This document shows positions 1 to 9,939 of a stretch of 60,734 nucleotides of DNA, piece by piece. The stretch's first letter is position 1. Each line of letters begins with the position of its first letter. Origin of the DNA: Pelodictyon luteolum (GTDB lineage Bacteria > Bacteroidota > Chlorobiia > Chlorobiales > Chlorobiaceae); contig NZ_LVWG01000003.1 of assembly GCF_001622165.1 (NCBI RefSeq), positions 1-60,734 on the forward strand, read 5' to 3'. The position numbers were made by a program, and so were the translations under genes. The notes under the pieces were generated by a model. The model was given only the letters and a program-made list of their open reading frames with translations, did no database searches and had not been told where the DNA came from.

Positions 1-101
1 ATGGGGTCAGAAGTGCCCTCAGCAATGCTGTCAATCAGCCCAGTCAGGCGGGATTGGCCGATACCGCCGGAAAGACTGGAGAGATGTTGTGTCTTCTCCA
101 T
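1..101 (-). CDS. Partial ORF running off the left edge
   Basis: An ATG at 101 on the minus strand opens a frame that stays open to base 1, giving 33 residues starting MEKTQHLSSLSGGIG. The product is not recognised. A stop codon lies just upstream in the same frame, so this could be the true N-terminus of a gene continuing outside the window. It lies next to transposase debris, so it may belong to a mobile element. No convincing ribosome binding site is visible. Confidence 0.25.
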   Translation of the reverse strand, partial: MEKTQHLSSLSGGIGQSRLTGLIDSIAEGTSDP

Positions 102-289
102 AACGAATCATGTTTGATGTGAACCAACGCCCATACCGATGAGAGACGCACTAACACAGGCGTTTTGCACGAAGTCCCCGCCCATGGCTACCGTCACGAT
201 GGCAACGGACTGCGCCGCCATAACCTGCTACACCAAAGAATTCATCGGCGCGATTTTTGGGTGATGTCGCGAAACGGGTTTCCAATAAA

Positions 290-538
290 CTACAGCCCGC
301 TTCCGGTTGTTTGATTTGCTGACCAGTACATTTTACGAAGTTTCTGCTTCTCTCCCCATGCTCTTTTTCTTTCAGCGATAATCCCTGCTGCAAGGTCCTG
401 ATGCATCTGTTCCGGGGTCACATATCCGATGCGTGAATGGTAGTGCTCCGTGTTATACCAGCGGAAATACTTCTCGAAAAAGTCCATGACGACTCCTTCA
501 TTCCAGTGCGAAAACCTGCCCATGTACAAACTTTTCAT
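290..538 (-). pseudogene. IS3-family transposase (OrfB) C-terminal remnant
   Basis: The 82-residue frame contains RWYNTEHYHSRIGYVTPEQ, which matches the conserved C-terminal end of IS3/IS150-type DDE integrases (usually WYN.EH.HS.I.Y.TP). Full OrfB proteins are about 270-290 residues. Here the catalytic DDE core is missing and a stop lies a few codons upstream of the first ATG. It is therefore an inactive fragment. No complete terminal inverted repeats or target duplication were recognised around it. It marks an old insertion or deletion at the left edge. Confidence 0.7.
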
Positions 539-597
539 CCGTCGTCCGGCGAATATGCGCCCTTAGGGTTGCAGTCCTTACAGCGAATCGGGGAGGG

Positions 598-1092
598 TCA
601 CATGGTTAGCCTTTCCTCCAAAGACGCTCTCCCCGATGGAGTGCCGGCTCCTCTCCTCCCCGTGTTTGAGACTGATCCATATGGGGCTGAACCCTGCAAT
701 TGTACTGATTCAATACCGACGACACTTTTTCCGGACGCAAAATCAAATTCCAGGCCACCCCACCGATAAGCGCCTGACGCCTTGAAATTGAGCCCTGAAC
801 GGGACACCTGCCAGAGAACAGTGAGGATGACATCACGCTTGATGCTGCTCTGCAGGATAGCCGGGGCTTCCCTGCCGTCCGGATATCCGGTGAGGGCTGC
901 GTTCCTGATGGAACGGCCCAGCACTTCAGTCTCAGTCGCACTATGAAGCATACCGGGAGAGGCGAAAAGAAGCAAAAGAAGAAAAATGGGGGTCAGAGGA
1001 ACCGCAATGCAACTACACCGTCGTCCATATAAAGAGTTTCCAAGACTCGGAGCTGACACTAAACGTGCGGCAGGGTAATGGGGAAAAGACAT
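598..1092 (-). CDS. Hypothetical protein with N-terminal hydrophobic segment
   Basis: This 164-residue frame is not recognised. Residues about 30-50 form a strongly hydrophobic stretch (IFLLLLLFASPGMLHS) that could be a signal peptide with a long N-terminal region, or could mean that the real start is further downstream. The middle (about 90-130) has alternating polar and hydrophobic residues. The last 35 residues are rich in Gly, Ser and Arg and look like read-through of non-coding sequence. The gene stops about 60 bp from the transposase remnant, so its natural 3' end may have been replaced. Coding status is uncertain. Confidence 0.35.
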   Translation of the reverse strand: MSFPHYPAARLVSAPSLGNSLYGRRCSCIAVPLTPIFLLLLLFASPGMLHSATETEVLGRSIRNAALTGYPDGREAPAILQSSIKRDVILTVLWQVSRSGLNFKASGAYRWGGLEFDFASGKSVVGIESVQLQGSAPYGSVSNTGRRGAGTPSGRASLEERLTM

Positions 1093-1298
1093 AAGAGTTA
1101 CTTTAGTCCTTCATTATACCACCCGTCACAAGAATACACTACACTCGATACAGCGCGGCAGACAGTCTACGGCAGACAATGCCAGTCAACTGTTGCTTCT
1201 CTTATAAGAGACTCCGTTGCGCCCCTCGTCGTTCGCCGAGCTCAACCCACAGGATGAGTTTCAACACCAAGAGTGGGCCTGTACTGGGCCGCACCCAA

Positions 1299-1334
1299 TA
1301 AAAAAAGCCCACCGGAGTACGGCAGGCTTTTAGA
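1299..1334 (-). terminator. Rho-independent terminator after the ArsA-like gene
   Basis: On the minus strand a 10-bp stem (AAGCCTGCCG pairing with CGGTGGGCTT, two G-T wobbles, 5-nt loop) is followed by a run of seven T. It lies about 40 bp beyond the stop of the ATPase gene, in the orientation expected to end its transcript. Confidence 0.75.
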
Positions 1335-1371
1335 GAAAAGTGCACCCCGGAGGCCCGGGATGCATGGGGGC

Positions 1372-2562
1372 TTATTCCGGCCTGGAGAAATCGATGCTGA
1401 GCCACTTGTCCTCGAACGAGGCACCGGTGGACTCCATGCCGGCAAGGAAGATCGGCAGGGCAACGATTTTCTGGTAGTCGCCGATACGGATGGTAAGGTC
1501 ATCGCCGAGCTTGAGAATCTTCGGCTCAAGACCCATGTGGTCCATGAACGGAAGACGGACGCGAACCTTGTAATGACCCTCAGATACCTTCTTGATGTCG
1601 ATCGGGTTCTCCTTGAAGAGGATCTCAAGCGGGTTGGTCTCACCATATACTTTCTCGCCGACCTTGCGGAGCATCTCGAGACCCACGACCTCACCCTCGA
1701 ACAGCGGAACCTCTGCAATCGGAATCGGGGCGAACGCGCTCTTGATCTGCTCGATGTAATGCTGCTGGATGGCACGCCATTTCTTGAAATAGGGGTCCTC
1801 TGTGTGATCCGGCATGATCCGGTTGATGGTGATGCTGTCGACCGTGATGCCGTAGAGGTTCAGGTAGGTCAGTGCACGCATGGACTCCTTGATGACCATC
1901 TTCTCGGGGTTCATGACGAGGCGGACGGTGGACTTGCTGCCGTCGGCAAGCAGGTCGATGATGCCTTCGGTCGAAGAGAAGAGGTTGTCGACCTTTTCGT
2001 AGACCTCTTCAGGTGCGACGAAATCGTCGATCTTCTTGATCTTTTTGGAGAGCGGCCTGATGACCGGCTTCACCATATATTTCTCGACGTTGCGGATGAG
2101 TTTGATGAACCAGCCGAATGTCTCGGGAAGCGAGAGGAGGCGGAGGGTTTCGCCGGTCGGCGCGCAGTCGACGACCAGAAGGTCGAAATCGGCCTGCTCT
2201 TCATTGTAGCGCTTGATGTAGGAGAGAGAGAACAGCTCTTCCATGCCGGGCAGAACGCCCATTTCTTCGGCGTAGACGCCTTCGACACCGCGCGACTCCA
2301 TCAGCTGGGCAAAATGCTCCCTGACGACGTCCCAGTTCAGATTGAGGTCGCCGAACACACTGACTTCCTGACCCCAGAGGTTTTCAGCAACCTTGACGGG
2401 AGAAGGTCCGAGCGTGACGTCGAGTGAGTCACCGAGGCTGTGAGCCGGGTCGGTGGACATGATGAGGGTCTTGTACCCCATGTCAGCAGCTCTGAGAGCC
2501 GTGGCTGCAGCAACTGAGGTTTTACCAACGCCGCCCTTTCCGGTAAAAATGATATTACGCAT
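1372..2562 (-). CDS. ArsA/GET3-type anion-transporting ATPase
   Basis: This is a 396-residue P-loop ATPase of the ArsA/Get3 family, expected to be cytosolic. The N-terminus carries the deviant Walker A motif GKGGVGKTS (about residues 8-16), followed by a switch-like segment [11 protein letters not shown] (about 36-46) and a [10 protein letters not shown] motif near residue 150. The last 80 residues or so (YKVRVRLPF...LTIRIGDY) resemble the HSP20/alpha-crystallin-like domain found at the C-terminus of ArsA homologues in green sulfur bacteria and cyanobacteria. It is single-domain, unlike the tandem arsenite-pump ArsA, and no arsB or other ars gene is nearby. A chaperone or targeting role is as likely as arsenite export. 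It is transcribed alone and followed by a good terminator. Confidence 0.88.
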   Translation of the reverse strand: MRNIIFTGKGGVGKTSVAAATALRAADMGYKTLIMSTDPAHSLGDSLDVTLGPSPVKVAENLWGQEVSVFGDLNLNWDVVREHFAQLMESRGVEGVYAEEMGVLPGMEELFSLSYIKRYNEEQADFDLLVVDCAPTGETLRLLSLPETFGWFIKLIRNVEKYMVKPVIRPLSKKIKKIDDFVAPEEVYEKVDNLFSSTEGIIDLLADGSKSTVRLVMNPEKMVIKESMRALTYLNLYGITVDSITINRIMPDHTEDPYFKKWRAIQQHYIEQIKSAFAPIPIAEVPLFEGEVVGLEMLRKVGEKVYGETNPLEILFKENPIDIKKVSEGHYKVRVRLPFMDHMGLEPKILKLGDDLTIRIGDYQKIVALPIFLAGMESTGASFEDKWLSIDFSRPE

Positions 2563-2713
2563 ACGATTTAATGATTCTCATTTAAGGAATTATTGAAAAA
2601 GCTGTGTCCCCAAGCTGTGTCCACCACATGCCGTCTGCCGCCATGCAAACATGAAAAGGCTAAAGATAATAAATTAATCAATTAATCTGAACACCACCTC
2701 GGCAACTTATTAC

Positions 2714-2743
2714 CTCCCTGACAGGAGGAAGTGATTCAGGGAG
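2714..2743 (-). terminator. Hairpin at the 3' end of the lytic transglycosylase gene
   Basis: A perfect 8-bp inverted repeat (CTCCCTGA / TCAGGGAG, 14-nt loop) overlaps the stop codon of the upstream minus-strand gene. No T-run follows, so intrinsic termination is doubtful. It may instead stabilise the 3' end of the mRNA. Confidence 0.35.
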
Positions 2744-4304
2744 ACACCCGAAGTTTCTGTCCGGTTCGGATGATTTTCTTATTGGAGATCCGGTTCCACT
2801 CCGCCAGACGTCGGACACTTATCCGGTACTCTGAGGCGATGTCCGAAAGGGTCTCTCCCCTTCTCACCCTGTGGTAGCGCACATCCCTGCCGGAATTCTT
2901 CCGGCTCCCTGTGTCCGTGGTGGCGATGCTGAGCCGCTGACCGCGCTGGATCAGCATCCTGCCGCCAAGGCCGTTAAGTGCAGCAAGTTCCCGTATGCTT
3001 ATTCCATAACGGCGTGCGATGGAGGCCGCAGTTTCCCCCTTTGCAACCCTGTGGGTCGTGATGCGGGCCGGGGGAGAAGGTTGCAGGGGGGAAACATCCG
3101 GAACAACCTCGGCTGTATCAGTTATCCCCTCCGGGATATCGAGTGCGGTCACGACGGGATCGTAGAGGTCGTTTTCACGGTCGGAGAAGACGCGGGCATA
3201 CTGCTCCGGGATGCGAAGCTCCCCTTTTGCCGTGTTCCCTGCCGGGACGAATCCGATCTTGTACTGCGGGTTGAGGAACCGGAGATCCTCGATCGGAAGG
3301 CCGAGCGTAAGGCTCACCCGTTCGAAGGAGACCGGGCGGCGTACCTCGACGGACTCGATGTCACGGTACAGGAAACCCGGCAGGAGAGGCTCGAGATTAT
3401 GCTCCCTGTGGTAGTTCATGATATAGTGGACAGCGATGAACGCCGGCACATACCCGCGGGTTTCAGCGGGCAGATACCGCCATATGGTCCAGTAATCCCT
3501 GTTCCCCGATGACCCCGAAGCTGCCCGGGCTTTCCGGATGGCCTTGTTGACGTTTCCGGGTCCGGAATTATATGCGGCGAGAGCAAGGAACCAGTCACCG
3601 TATATGTTGTAGAGGTCGCGAAGGTGGCGTGCAGCTGCATCACTGGCTTTCCGGGGATTGAACCGGTCCTCGATGAATGATGATGACTCCAGACCGTAGC
3701 GGCTGCCGGTTCCGTACATGAACTGCCAAAGCCCCTTTGCCCCGGCCCGGGACACGGCAGTGGGATTGAGGGCCGACTCGACGATGGCAAGGTATTTCAT
3801 GTCCGCCGGCACATTGTGGCGGGCAAGGGCGGCCTCGAACATCGGGAAATAGATGCGGGTGAGTCCGAGAATTTTCGTCGTCGCAATCCGCTTGTCAACC
3901 GCATAGACCCTTATAAAACCCTTGACATGGTTGTTGTAGGTCAGATTGAAAGGCGTTTTACGGTTGAGGGCCTCGATTCTTGCGGCATAGACCGAATCGC
4001 TGTACTGGGGGACGAACTGCAGCGGAAATCCTGAACGCGTCTCGGTACCGGACGGAACGGCGAAATGCTCGTCGCTGAAGTATGATGCCTGCATGAGGCT
4101 GTCGAGCGACGCCGAGAGCGAGGCGCTCGAGAACACATCGGGAGCGGAGGCCGCGGCCGCTGGACGCCCGATGGGCGCAAGAAGGAGCAGCAGCAAAGGA
4201 AGCAACAGCCCCGGAAGGGCATAAGGGATCCTGATGATCACAGGTGGCACGGGAAACGTATATGGAAGATTAATGGGTACGAAGGAAACGCCCCCGATCA
4301 ACAT
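2736..4304 (-). CDS. mltD: Membrane-bound lytic murein transglycosylase, MltD type, with two LysM domains
   Basis: The 522-residue exported protein cleaves the MurNAc-GlcNAc bond of peptidoglycan. A hydrophobic segment (about residues 28-45) followed by Ala-rich sequence looks like an N-terminal signal. The SLT catalytic domain (about 150-290) has the expected IVESALNP motif with the catalytic Glu, followed by GAKGLWQFM. Two LysM peptidoglycan-binding repeats follow at about 415-460 ([19 protein letters not shown]) and 475-520 ([19 protein letters not shown]). Domain order and length match MltD. The ATG at 4304 was used, but a downstream GTG could be the real start because the N-terminus is long. 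truA lies 39 bp upstream on the same strand, so the two may be cotranscribed. Confidence 0.9.
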   Translation of the reverse strand: MLIGGVSFVPINLPYTFPVPPVIIRIPYALPGLLLPLLLLLLAPIGRPAAAASAPDVFSSASLSASLDSLMQASYFSDEHFAVPSGTETRSGFPLQFVPQYSDSVYAARIEALNRKTPFNLTYNNHVKGFIRVYAVDKRIATTKILGLTRIYFPMFEAALARHNVPADMKYLAIVESALNPTAVSRAGAKGLWQFMYGTGSRYGLESSSFIEDRFNPRKASDAAARHLRDLYNIYGDWFLALAAYNSGPGNVNKAIRKARAASGSSGNRDYWTIWRYLPAETRGYVPAFIAVHYIMNYHREHNLEPLLPGFLYRDIESVEVRRPVSFERVSLTLGLPIEDLRFLNPQYKIGFVPAGNTAKGELRIPEQYARVFSDRENDLYDPVVTALDIPEGITDTAEVVPDVSPLQPSPPARITTHRVAKGETAASIARRYGISIRELAALNGLGGRMLIQRGQRLSIATTDTGSRKNSGRDVRYHRVRRGETLSDIASEYRISVRRLAEWNRISNKKIIRTGQKLRVSP

Positions 4305-4342
4305 ATGAACAGTTCCCCATTATTACAAGCGACGGAAGCGGC

Positions 4343-5104
4343 TTATCTCAGCTTCCGGCATCCGTAATCATCCGGATACACCACCCGGGAAAGAAAGAGG
4401 CCGGAGGCGGCTGCCGGCCGAACCCTCCGGGCATGGGCATCGGCATCGAGCATCGCCTTGAAGGAGCATGGATCGAGCCGGCCCGCACCTATGTCCATCA
4501 TCGCGCCCACCAGTCCGCGAACCATGCTCCGAAGAAACCGGTTGGCCGCAATATGGAAGACCAGAAACCCCCGATGGCGGTACCATCCGGCCATGCGGAC
4601 CGAGCACAGGCTGCCCGTTCCGTCCCGGTCCTCACGCGAAAAAGCGCTGAAGTCATGGATGCCCTTGAGGGTTACGGCAAGAGAGTGCATGAGGGGTAGG
4701 TCAAGCGGCCTGGACGAACAGCCGGCAAAACGTCCGAAAACGGCCGAGGGTTCTTCCATGAGAAAGTAACGGTACTGACGCTCGGCAGCACTGAACCGGG
4801 CGTGGAACTCCATGTCTACTTCCTGAGGGCAGTCAACCCTGATGGTATCCGGCAGGAGGCAGTTGAGTGAATGCGCGATACGCTGTAGCTCAAGCGATGA
4901 GGCGGTCTGAAAATTCACCACCTGACCGAGGGCATGCACGCCCCGGTCGGTACGGCCGGCTGCTGCAAGGTTGACCCTCTCCTGCAGGATACGGCTGAGG
5001 CACGCCTCCAGTTCCCCCTGTACGGTCACGATGCCGCCCGGCTGGCGCTGCCATCCTGCATACGGAGTACCGTCATATTCTACGCGCAGTCTGATATTCC
5101 TCAT
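4343..5104 (-). CDS. truA: tRNA pseudouridine synthase A
   Basis: This 253-residue enzyme forms pseudouridine at positions 38-40 of the tRNA anticodon stem-loop. The N-terminal RVEYDGTPYAGWQRQ and the AAGRTDRGVHALGQV segment with the catalytic Asp (about residue 53) are diagnostic. The distal segment FLRSMVRGLVGAMMDIG is also conserved in the family. Length is normal. It heads a probable two-gene minus-strand unit with the lytic transglycosylase and is divergent from the GH13-like gene, with a shared 100-bp intergenic region. Confidence 0.95.
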   Translation of the reverse strand: MRNIRLRVEYDGTPYAGWQRQPGGIVTVQGELEACLSRILQERVNLAAAGRTDRGVHALGQVVNFQTASSLELQRIAHSLNCLLPDTIRVDCPQEVDMEFHARFSAAERQYRYFLMEEPSAVFGRFAGCSSRPLDLPLMHSLAVTLKGIHDFSAFSREDRDGTGSLCSVRMAGWYRHRGFLVFHIAANRFLRSMVRGLVGAMMDIGAGRLDPCSFKAMLDADAHARRVRPAAASGLFLSRVVYPDDYGCRKLR

Positions 5105-5205
5105 GAGAATTGCTACATTTCATTCCGTCAGTGCCAACAATGCACTGAACAGGAACAGATATTCAACCAGAACTGATATTCAATTCATATACAACAGCCC
5201 CCATC

Positions 5206-7110
5206 GTGCATAGAGAGCATTTAGAGATTGTCCAGAGCGCCCTTCGGGCCCTCTCCCCCGCCCCGGAATCATCCAGCTACCGCGTCCCCCGGATGTGGGT
5301 GGATGAACAACCCGGAGCAATCGCAGTAGATCCGGTCCTCTGGCATCTGGAGCAGCTTGGGGAACTGCTGGCCTCCCCATCAGCGGACACAGCCGTCGAC
5401 TGGCACCGGGAAGCCGTCGTCTACAACCTCTTTGTGCGCTTCGGCTGCGCCTTCGATCACGACGGGGACGGCCGGATAGCCCCGGAGCCCCTCGCTTCCG
5501 GCTTCAGGGAGACCGGCACGCTCCTGAAGGCGATCGCAATGCTTCCTTATATAAAAAAACTTGGTGCCAATACCATCTACCTGCTCCCTCTCACCACCAT
5601 AGGCGAAAAAGAGAGGAAAGGCACCCTCGGTTCCCCCTACGCCGTTCAGGATCCGCTACGGCTCGACCCGATGCTGGCTGAGCCAGCTCTCGGACTCCAG
5701 CCCGAAACCCTCCTCAAGGCATTCATTGAGGCCGCACACCTTCAGGGCATGCACGTGGTGCTGGAGTTCGTCTTCCGTACTGCCTCCGTCGACAGCCGCT
5801 GGATAGGGGAACATCCAGAGTGGTTCTACTGGCTGAAAGAGAGCGTTCCCCCGGAATCCTACGGCCCGCCGCACTTTCAGCAGGATACCCTGAACGAGAT
5901 CTACAGCCTCGTCGACCGCCACGAGATGGAAGGCCTCCCTGCCCCTTCGGAAAGCTATCGCAACCAGTTCGCCCGCCACCCCGTTACGGCCGAGCCCCAA
6001 AAGGAAGGCGGGTATAGGGGAATCGATGCCGACGGTGAAGCATGCAGAATCGCCAGCGCGTTTTCCGACTGGCCGCCGGACGACCGGCAGCCCGCCTGGA
6101 CCGATGTCACCTACCTCCGCATGCATACACCTCCGGAGTTCGACTACATCGCCTACAACACCATACGCATGTACGATGCCGCGCTCACAAACCCTGAAAC
6201 CCACAACACCGGTCTCTGGGAGGAGATCTCGGGCATCATCCCCCGCTTCCAGCGTGAGTACGGCATCGACGGCGCCATGATGGACATGGGCCACGCACTG
6301 CCGGCAGCACTGAAAAAAGAGATCGTCACGCGGGCACGGAAAACAAGGCCCGATTTCGTCTTCTGGGATGAGAACTTCGACCCGACCCCGGCCATACGCG
6401 ACGAGGGCTTCAACGCCGTCTTCGGCTCGTTCCCCTTCGTCGTCAGCGACATCATCTATATCAGGGGGCTGCTCAATTTCCTCAACAAGACCGGCGTGGC
6501 CCTACCCTTTTTCGGGACCGGAGAAAACCACAACACCCCCAGAGTTCCGTTCCGCTACGGTGAACAGGAGGCAGGAAGAAGCTTCTCGACCTTCATCTTC
6601 ACCCTGTCAGCCGTCCTTCCTGCCGTTCCCTTCATCCACTCCGGCATGGAGATCCTTGAATGGCGTCCGGTCAACCTCGGGCTCAACTTCAATGATGAAG
6701 ACCGCGCCATGTGGCCCCCGGAAACCCTTCCCCTCTTCAGCGCCGCAAGCTTCGACTGGGAGAGGACGAACAGCCTGCAGCCGCTGAACGGGTACGTCAA
6801 AAAAGTACTCGACGTGCGAAGCCGCCATCTCGACATCATACTCTCCGGAGAGCAGGGCTCCCTCGTTATCCCCATCGTCTCCGATGAAGCCATCTTTGCA
6901 CTGAAGCGGACGGCCGGAGGCCGCTCGCTGCTCTTTATCGGCAACAGCTGTCCAAGCAGCATAAAAACAGGCCATATTGAATTCAAAAAAGAGTCCGGGG
7001 CGCTTGAGGATCTCCTTACAGGAGAGGTGTATAGGGTGGAAAGCCACCGGCTCGAACTCACCCTGGAGCCCGGCCGGTGCAGGCTGTTTCTCCTTCCGGA
7101 TGAAAATTGA
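5206..7110 (+). CDS. Alpha-amylase (GH13)-like protein with altered catalytic motifs
   Basis: The 634-residue protein has the layout of a GH13 barrel. It has a helical N-terminal part, a barrel entry [16 protein letters not shown] (about 115-130), the region II equivalent [12 protein letters not shown] (about 348), region III FWDENFD (about 385) and region [11 protein letters not shown] (about 440). The presumed nucleophile Asp and acid/base Glu are present. The usual Arg of region II is Met, the stabilising Asp of region IV (NHD) is Asn, and the NH pair of region I is replaced ([11 protein letters not shown]). A beta-rich C-terminal domain follows. No signal peptide is seen, so it should act in the cytosol, perhaps in glycogen metabolism or as a non-catalytic relative. 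A GTG start is used. A PfkB kinase follows on the same strand. Confidence 0.75.
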   Translation: MHREHLEIVQSALRALSPAPESSSYRVPRMWVDEQPGAIAVDPVLWHLEQLGELLASPSADTAVDWHREAVVYNLFVRFGCAFDHDGDGRIAPEPLASGFRETGTLLKAIAMLPYIKKLGANTIYLLPLTTIGEKERKGTLGSPYAVQDPLRLDPMLAEPALGLQPETLLKAFIEAAHLQGMHVVLEFVFRTASVDSRWIGEHPEWFYWLKESVPPESYGPPHFQQDTLNEIYSLVDRHEMEGLPAPSESYRNQFARHPVTAEPQKEGGYRGIDADGEACRIASAFSDWPPDDRQPAWTDVTYLRMHTPPEFDYIAYNTIRMYDAALTNPETHNTGLWEEISGIIPRFQREYGIDGAMMDMGHALPAALKKEIVTRARKTRPDFVFWDENFDPTPAIRDEGFNAVFGSFPFVVSDIIYIRGLLNFLNKTGVALPFFGTGENHNTPRVPFRYGEQEAGRSFSTFIFTLSAVLPAVPFIHSGMEILEWRPVNLGLNFNDEDRAMWPPETLPLFSAASFDWERTNSLQPLNGYVKKVLDVRSRHLDIILSGEQGSLVIPIVSDEAIFALKRTAGGRSLLFIGNSCPSSIKTGHIEFKKESGALEDLLTGEVYRVESHRLELTLEPGRCRLFLLPDEN

Positions 7111-7183
7111 GGCACCTTGGAATCATACTGCGTAAAATCGTATCTTGAGTACTTTTACCCGAACCACTAAACGACCCTCGACC

Positions 7184-8095
7184 ATGCCCATACTCATTGT
7201 CGGCTCCCTCGCATTCGATGACATCGAAACCCCCTTCGGCAGTTCCATGAACACTCTGGGTGGATCCTCCACCTATATCGCCCTCTCGGCAAGCTACTTT
7301 GCCGACAAAATCCAGATGGTCGGCGTGGTAGGATCCGATTTCGAGGCAGAACACTTCCAGCTTCTGCACGACAGGGACATTGATACCAAGGGAATCCAGG
7401 TCATCGAAGACGGCAAAACCTTCCGCTGGGCCGGCCGCTACCACTATGACATGAACACCCGTGACACCCTCGACACCCAGCTCAACGTCTTCGCGGATTT
7501 CGACCCCCATATCCCCCACCAGTACCAGGATACCGGCATCGTCGTGCTCGGCAACATCGACCCCGAACTGCAGCTGAAGGTGCTTACACAGATAAAGAAG
7601 CCTGAAATGGTCATCCTCGACACGATGAACTTCTGGATCGAGGGCAAGCCCGAAGCGCTTAAGGAAACCCTCAAGCACGTCGACGTCTTCATCCTCAACG
7701 ACAGTGAAGCACGCCTGCTCAGCGGCGACCCAAACCTCGTCAAGTCCGCCCGCATCATCCGCGAGATGGGACCCAAGACCCTCATCATCAAGAAAGGCGA
7801 GCACGGCGCACTCCTCTTCACCAACGGAGGCATCTTCGCCGCACCGGCGTTCCCGCTTGAGTCCATCTACGACCCGACAGGAGCCGGAGACACATTTGCC
7901 GGCGGATTCATCGGCCATCTCTCCCGCTGCGGGGAAGTGACCGACATGGAACTGCGCAAAGCAGTGCTTTACGGCAGCGCCATGGCCAGCTTCTGCGTCG
8001 AGAAGTTCGGCACTGAAAAGATTGCAGCGCTTGATATGCTTGAAATCGAAGACCGGTACGACAGCTTCCTCGAACTCTCCAGAATCGACGTCTGA
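7184..8095 (+). CDS. PfkB-family carbohydrate/nucleoside kinase
   Basis: This is a 303-residue ribokinase-fold kinase. The start is placed at ATG 7184 because the family N-terminus (MPILIVGSLAFDDIETPFG) begins there; an upstream TTG in frame would add 13 unrelated residues. The glycine pair GGSS near residue 25 matches the substrate lid region. The C-terminal signature DPTGAGDTFAGGF (about 227-239) contains the anion hole and catalytic Asp. The substrate cannot be fixed from the sequence; adenosine or a sugar are both possible. It sits between the GH13-like gene and a sodium:solute symporter, which hints at sugar or nucleoside handling. Confidence 0.88.
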   Translation: MPILIVGSLAFDDIETPFGSSMNTLGGSSTYIALSASYFADKIQMVGVVGSDFEAEHFQLLHDRDIDTKGIQVIEDGKTFRWAGRYHYDMNTRDTLDTQLNVFADFDPHIPHQYQDTGIVVLGNIDPELQLKVLTQIKKPEMVILDTMNFWIEGKPEALKETLKHVDVFILNDSEARLLSGDPNLVKSARIIREMGPKTLIIKKGEHGALLFTNGGIFAAPAFPLESIYDPTGAGDTFAGGFIGHLSRCGEVTDMELRKAVLYGSAMASFCVEKFGTEKIAALDMLEIEDRYDSFLELSRIDV

Positions 8096-8174
8096 GCCCA
8101 CTGTTCAAAGGGCCTAAGGGCCATTATCCCATGAACCCGGGGGGCAGAGAATCCCCCGGATCCCCTCCAAGCCC

Positions 8175-9932
8175 ATGAATGCACTCAACGCCCTCGACTA
8201 CAGTTTCATCATCGGCTATCTCCTCCTGACGCTCTTCATCGGACTCTGGTTCTCCCGGAGAGCCTCCGAGAACGTCGGAGAGTTCTTTCTGTCCGGCCGC
8301 AAGCTTCCCTGGTGGATCGCCGGGACCGGCATGGTGGCCACCACCTTCGCCGCCGACACGCCGCTGGCCGTAACAGGCTTTGTCGCACGCCATGGCATTG
8401 CCGGCAACTGGGTCTGGTGGACATTCGTTTCAGGAGGCATGCTCACCGTCTTCTTCTTCGCCCGACTCTGGCGCCGCGCTGAAATCCTCACCGACCTCGA
8501 ATTCATCGAACTGCGATACAGCGGCCCTGCCGCACGGTTCCTCCGCGGGTTCAAGGCCATCTACTTCGGACTCTTCATCAACGCCGTCATCATCGGGTGG
8601 GTCAACCTCGCCATGTTCAAGATCATCAGCATCATGATCCCTGAACTGAACCCGCAGCTGACCATCATAGCCCTCGTCCTCTTCACCACCTTCTACTCCA
8701 GCCTCTCAGGCCTCTGGGGCGTCTCCATCACCGATGCAGTGCAGTTCGTGATCGCCATCGCGGGCTGCATCATCCTGGCGGTTCTTGCCGTCCAGTCGCC
8801 GGCAGTCGTCAATGCAGGCGGGCTGCAGGCAGCGCTTCCGGAGTGGATGTTCGACTTTTTCCCTGCCATCACCGCTAAAGACTCCGGCGGAACAGGTGCC
8901 TTCGCACTCCCCTTCGCCTCGTTTGCAGCTATGGCCTTCGTCCAGTGGTGGGCATCCTGGTACCCCGGCTCCGAGCCCGGAGGCGGAGGCTACATCGCAC
9001 AGCGCATGATGAGTGCCAAGGATGAAAAGCATTCACTGCTGGCCACCTTATGGTTCACCGTGGCCCACTACTGCCTGAGGCCGTGGCCATGGATCATCGT
9101 CGGCTTGGCTAGCCTCGTGATGTTCCCCGACCTGCCGGCGGCAGAGAAGGAGGACGGGTTCGTCTACGTCATGCAGGCCGTATTGCCTCCGGGCCTCAAG
9201 GGCCTCCTCATCGCAGCATTCCTGGCCGCCTACATGTCGACCCTTGCCACCCACCTCAACTGGGGAACCAGCTACCTTATAAACGACTTCTACCGCCGCT
9301 TCATAACGATCGACGGTTCGCCAAAGCACTACGTCGCAGTCTCAAAAATCACCACCGGCCTCACTGCCGGCTTCGCCCTCTACATCACGTTCTTTGTCCT
9401 CCACACCATCACGGGTGCATGGGAGTTCATCATTCAGTGCGGAGCAGGCACCGGGTTCGTGCTTATCCTCCGCTGGTTCTGGTGGAGGCTGAACGCATGG
9501 AGTGAAATCACCTCCATGCTCGCCCCGTTCCTCGCTTACGGATACCTGTCGCTCTTTACACAGATCGTGTTCCCCTCGTCGATCTTCATCATCGTCGCAT
9601 TTACCATCACTGCCACTCTGGCCGTCACCTTTCTCACCGCGCCCACCGAGCGAAAGCACCTTGAGGCTTTCTACCGCAAGACCAGGGTTGGCGGGGTCCT
9701 CTGGGAGCCTGTCGCAAAAAACCTTCCCGATGTCCACTCAGACACCGGATTTCTCCGGCTCTTCTTCGACTGGGCGCTTGGTATTGCCATGGTTTACGCC
9801 ATACTCTTCGGCACCGGCCGCATCATCTTCGGTGAACCGCTGACAGGAGCACTTTATCTGGCTGGTGGAGCCGTTGCCGGAACACTCATCTTCATGGACC
9901 TCAACCGGCGCGGCTGGAACACCCTGAACTGA
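8175..9932 (+). CDS. Sodium:solute symporter family transporter
   Basis: The 585-residue integral membrane protein belongs to the SSS family. About 13 hydrophobic segments are visible. The N-terminus (DYSFIIGYLLLTLFIGLWFS) is followed by ENVGEFFLSGRKLPWW, typical of the first cytoplasmic loop, and GTGMVATTFAADTPLAVTG, typical of the broken helix TM1-TM2 region. WYPGSEPGGGGYIAQRMMSAK matches the conserved YIAQR region. These proteins couple Na+ entry to uptake of sugars, amino acids, or other small solutes; the substrate is unknown here. It lies 80 bp after the PfkB kinase and 7 bp before maf, suggesting one transcription unit. Confidence 0.88.
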   Translation: MNALNALDYSFIIGYLLLTLFIGLWFSRRASENVGEFFLSGRKLPWWIAGTGMVATTFAADTPLAVTGFVARHGIAGNWVWWTFVSGGMLTVFFFARLWRRAEILTDLEFIELRYSGPAARFLRGFKAIYFGLFINAVIIGWVNLAMFKIISIMIPELNPQLTIIALVLFTTFYSSLSGLWGVSITDAVQFVIAIAGCIILAVLAVQSPAVVNAGGLQAALPEWMFDFFPAITAKDSGGTGAFALPFASFAAMAFVQWWASWYPGSEPGGGGYIAQRMMSAKDEKHSLLATLWFTVAHYCLRPWPWIIVGLASLVMFPDLPAAEKEDGFVYVMQAVLPPGLKGLLIAAFLAAYMSTLATHLNWGTSYLINDFYRRFITIDGSPKHYVAVSKITTGLTAGFALYITFFVLHTITGAWEFIIQCGAGTGFVLILRWFWWRLNAWSEITSMLAPFLAYGYLSLFTQIVFPSSIFIIVAFTITATLAVTFLTAPTERKHLEAFYRKTRVGGVLWEPVAKNLPDVHSDTGFLRLFFDWALGIAMVYAILFGTGRIIFGEPLTGALYLAGGAVAGTLIFMDLNRRGWNTLN

Positions 9933-9939
9933 TAGGAGG

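Noticed and set aside
1273-2427. 384-codon plus-strand frame opposite the ArsA-like ATPase
   Set aside because: Composition typical of antisense to a GC-rich gene; the ATPase motifs on the minus strand are clear.
7058-8101. 347-codon minus-strand frame opposite the PfkB kinase
   Set aside because: Mirror of a GC-rich gene, with no recognisable domain or ribosome site.
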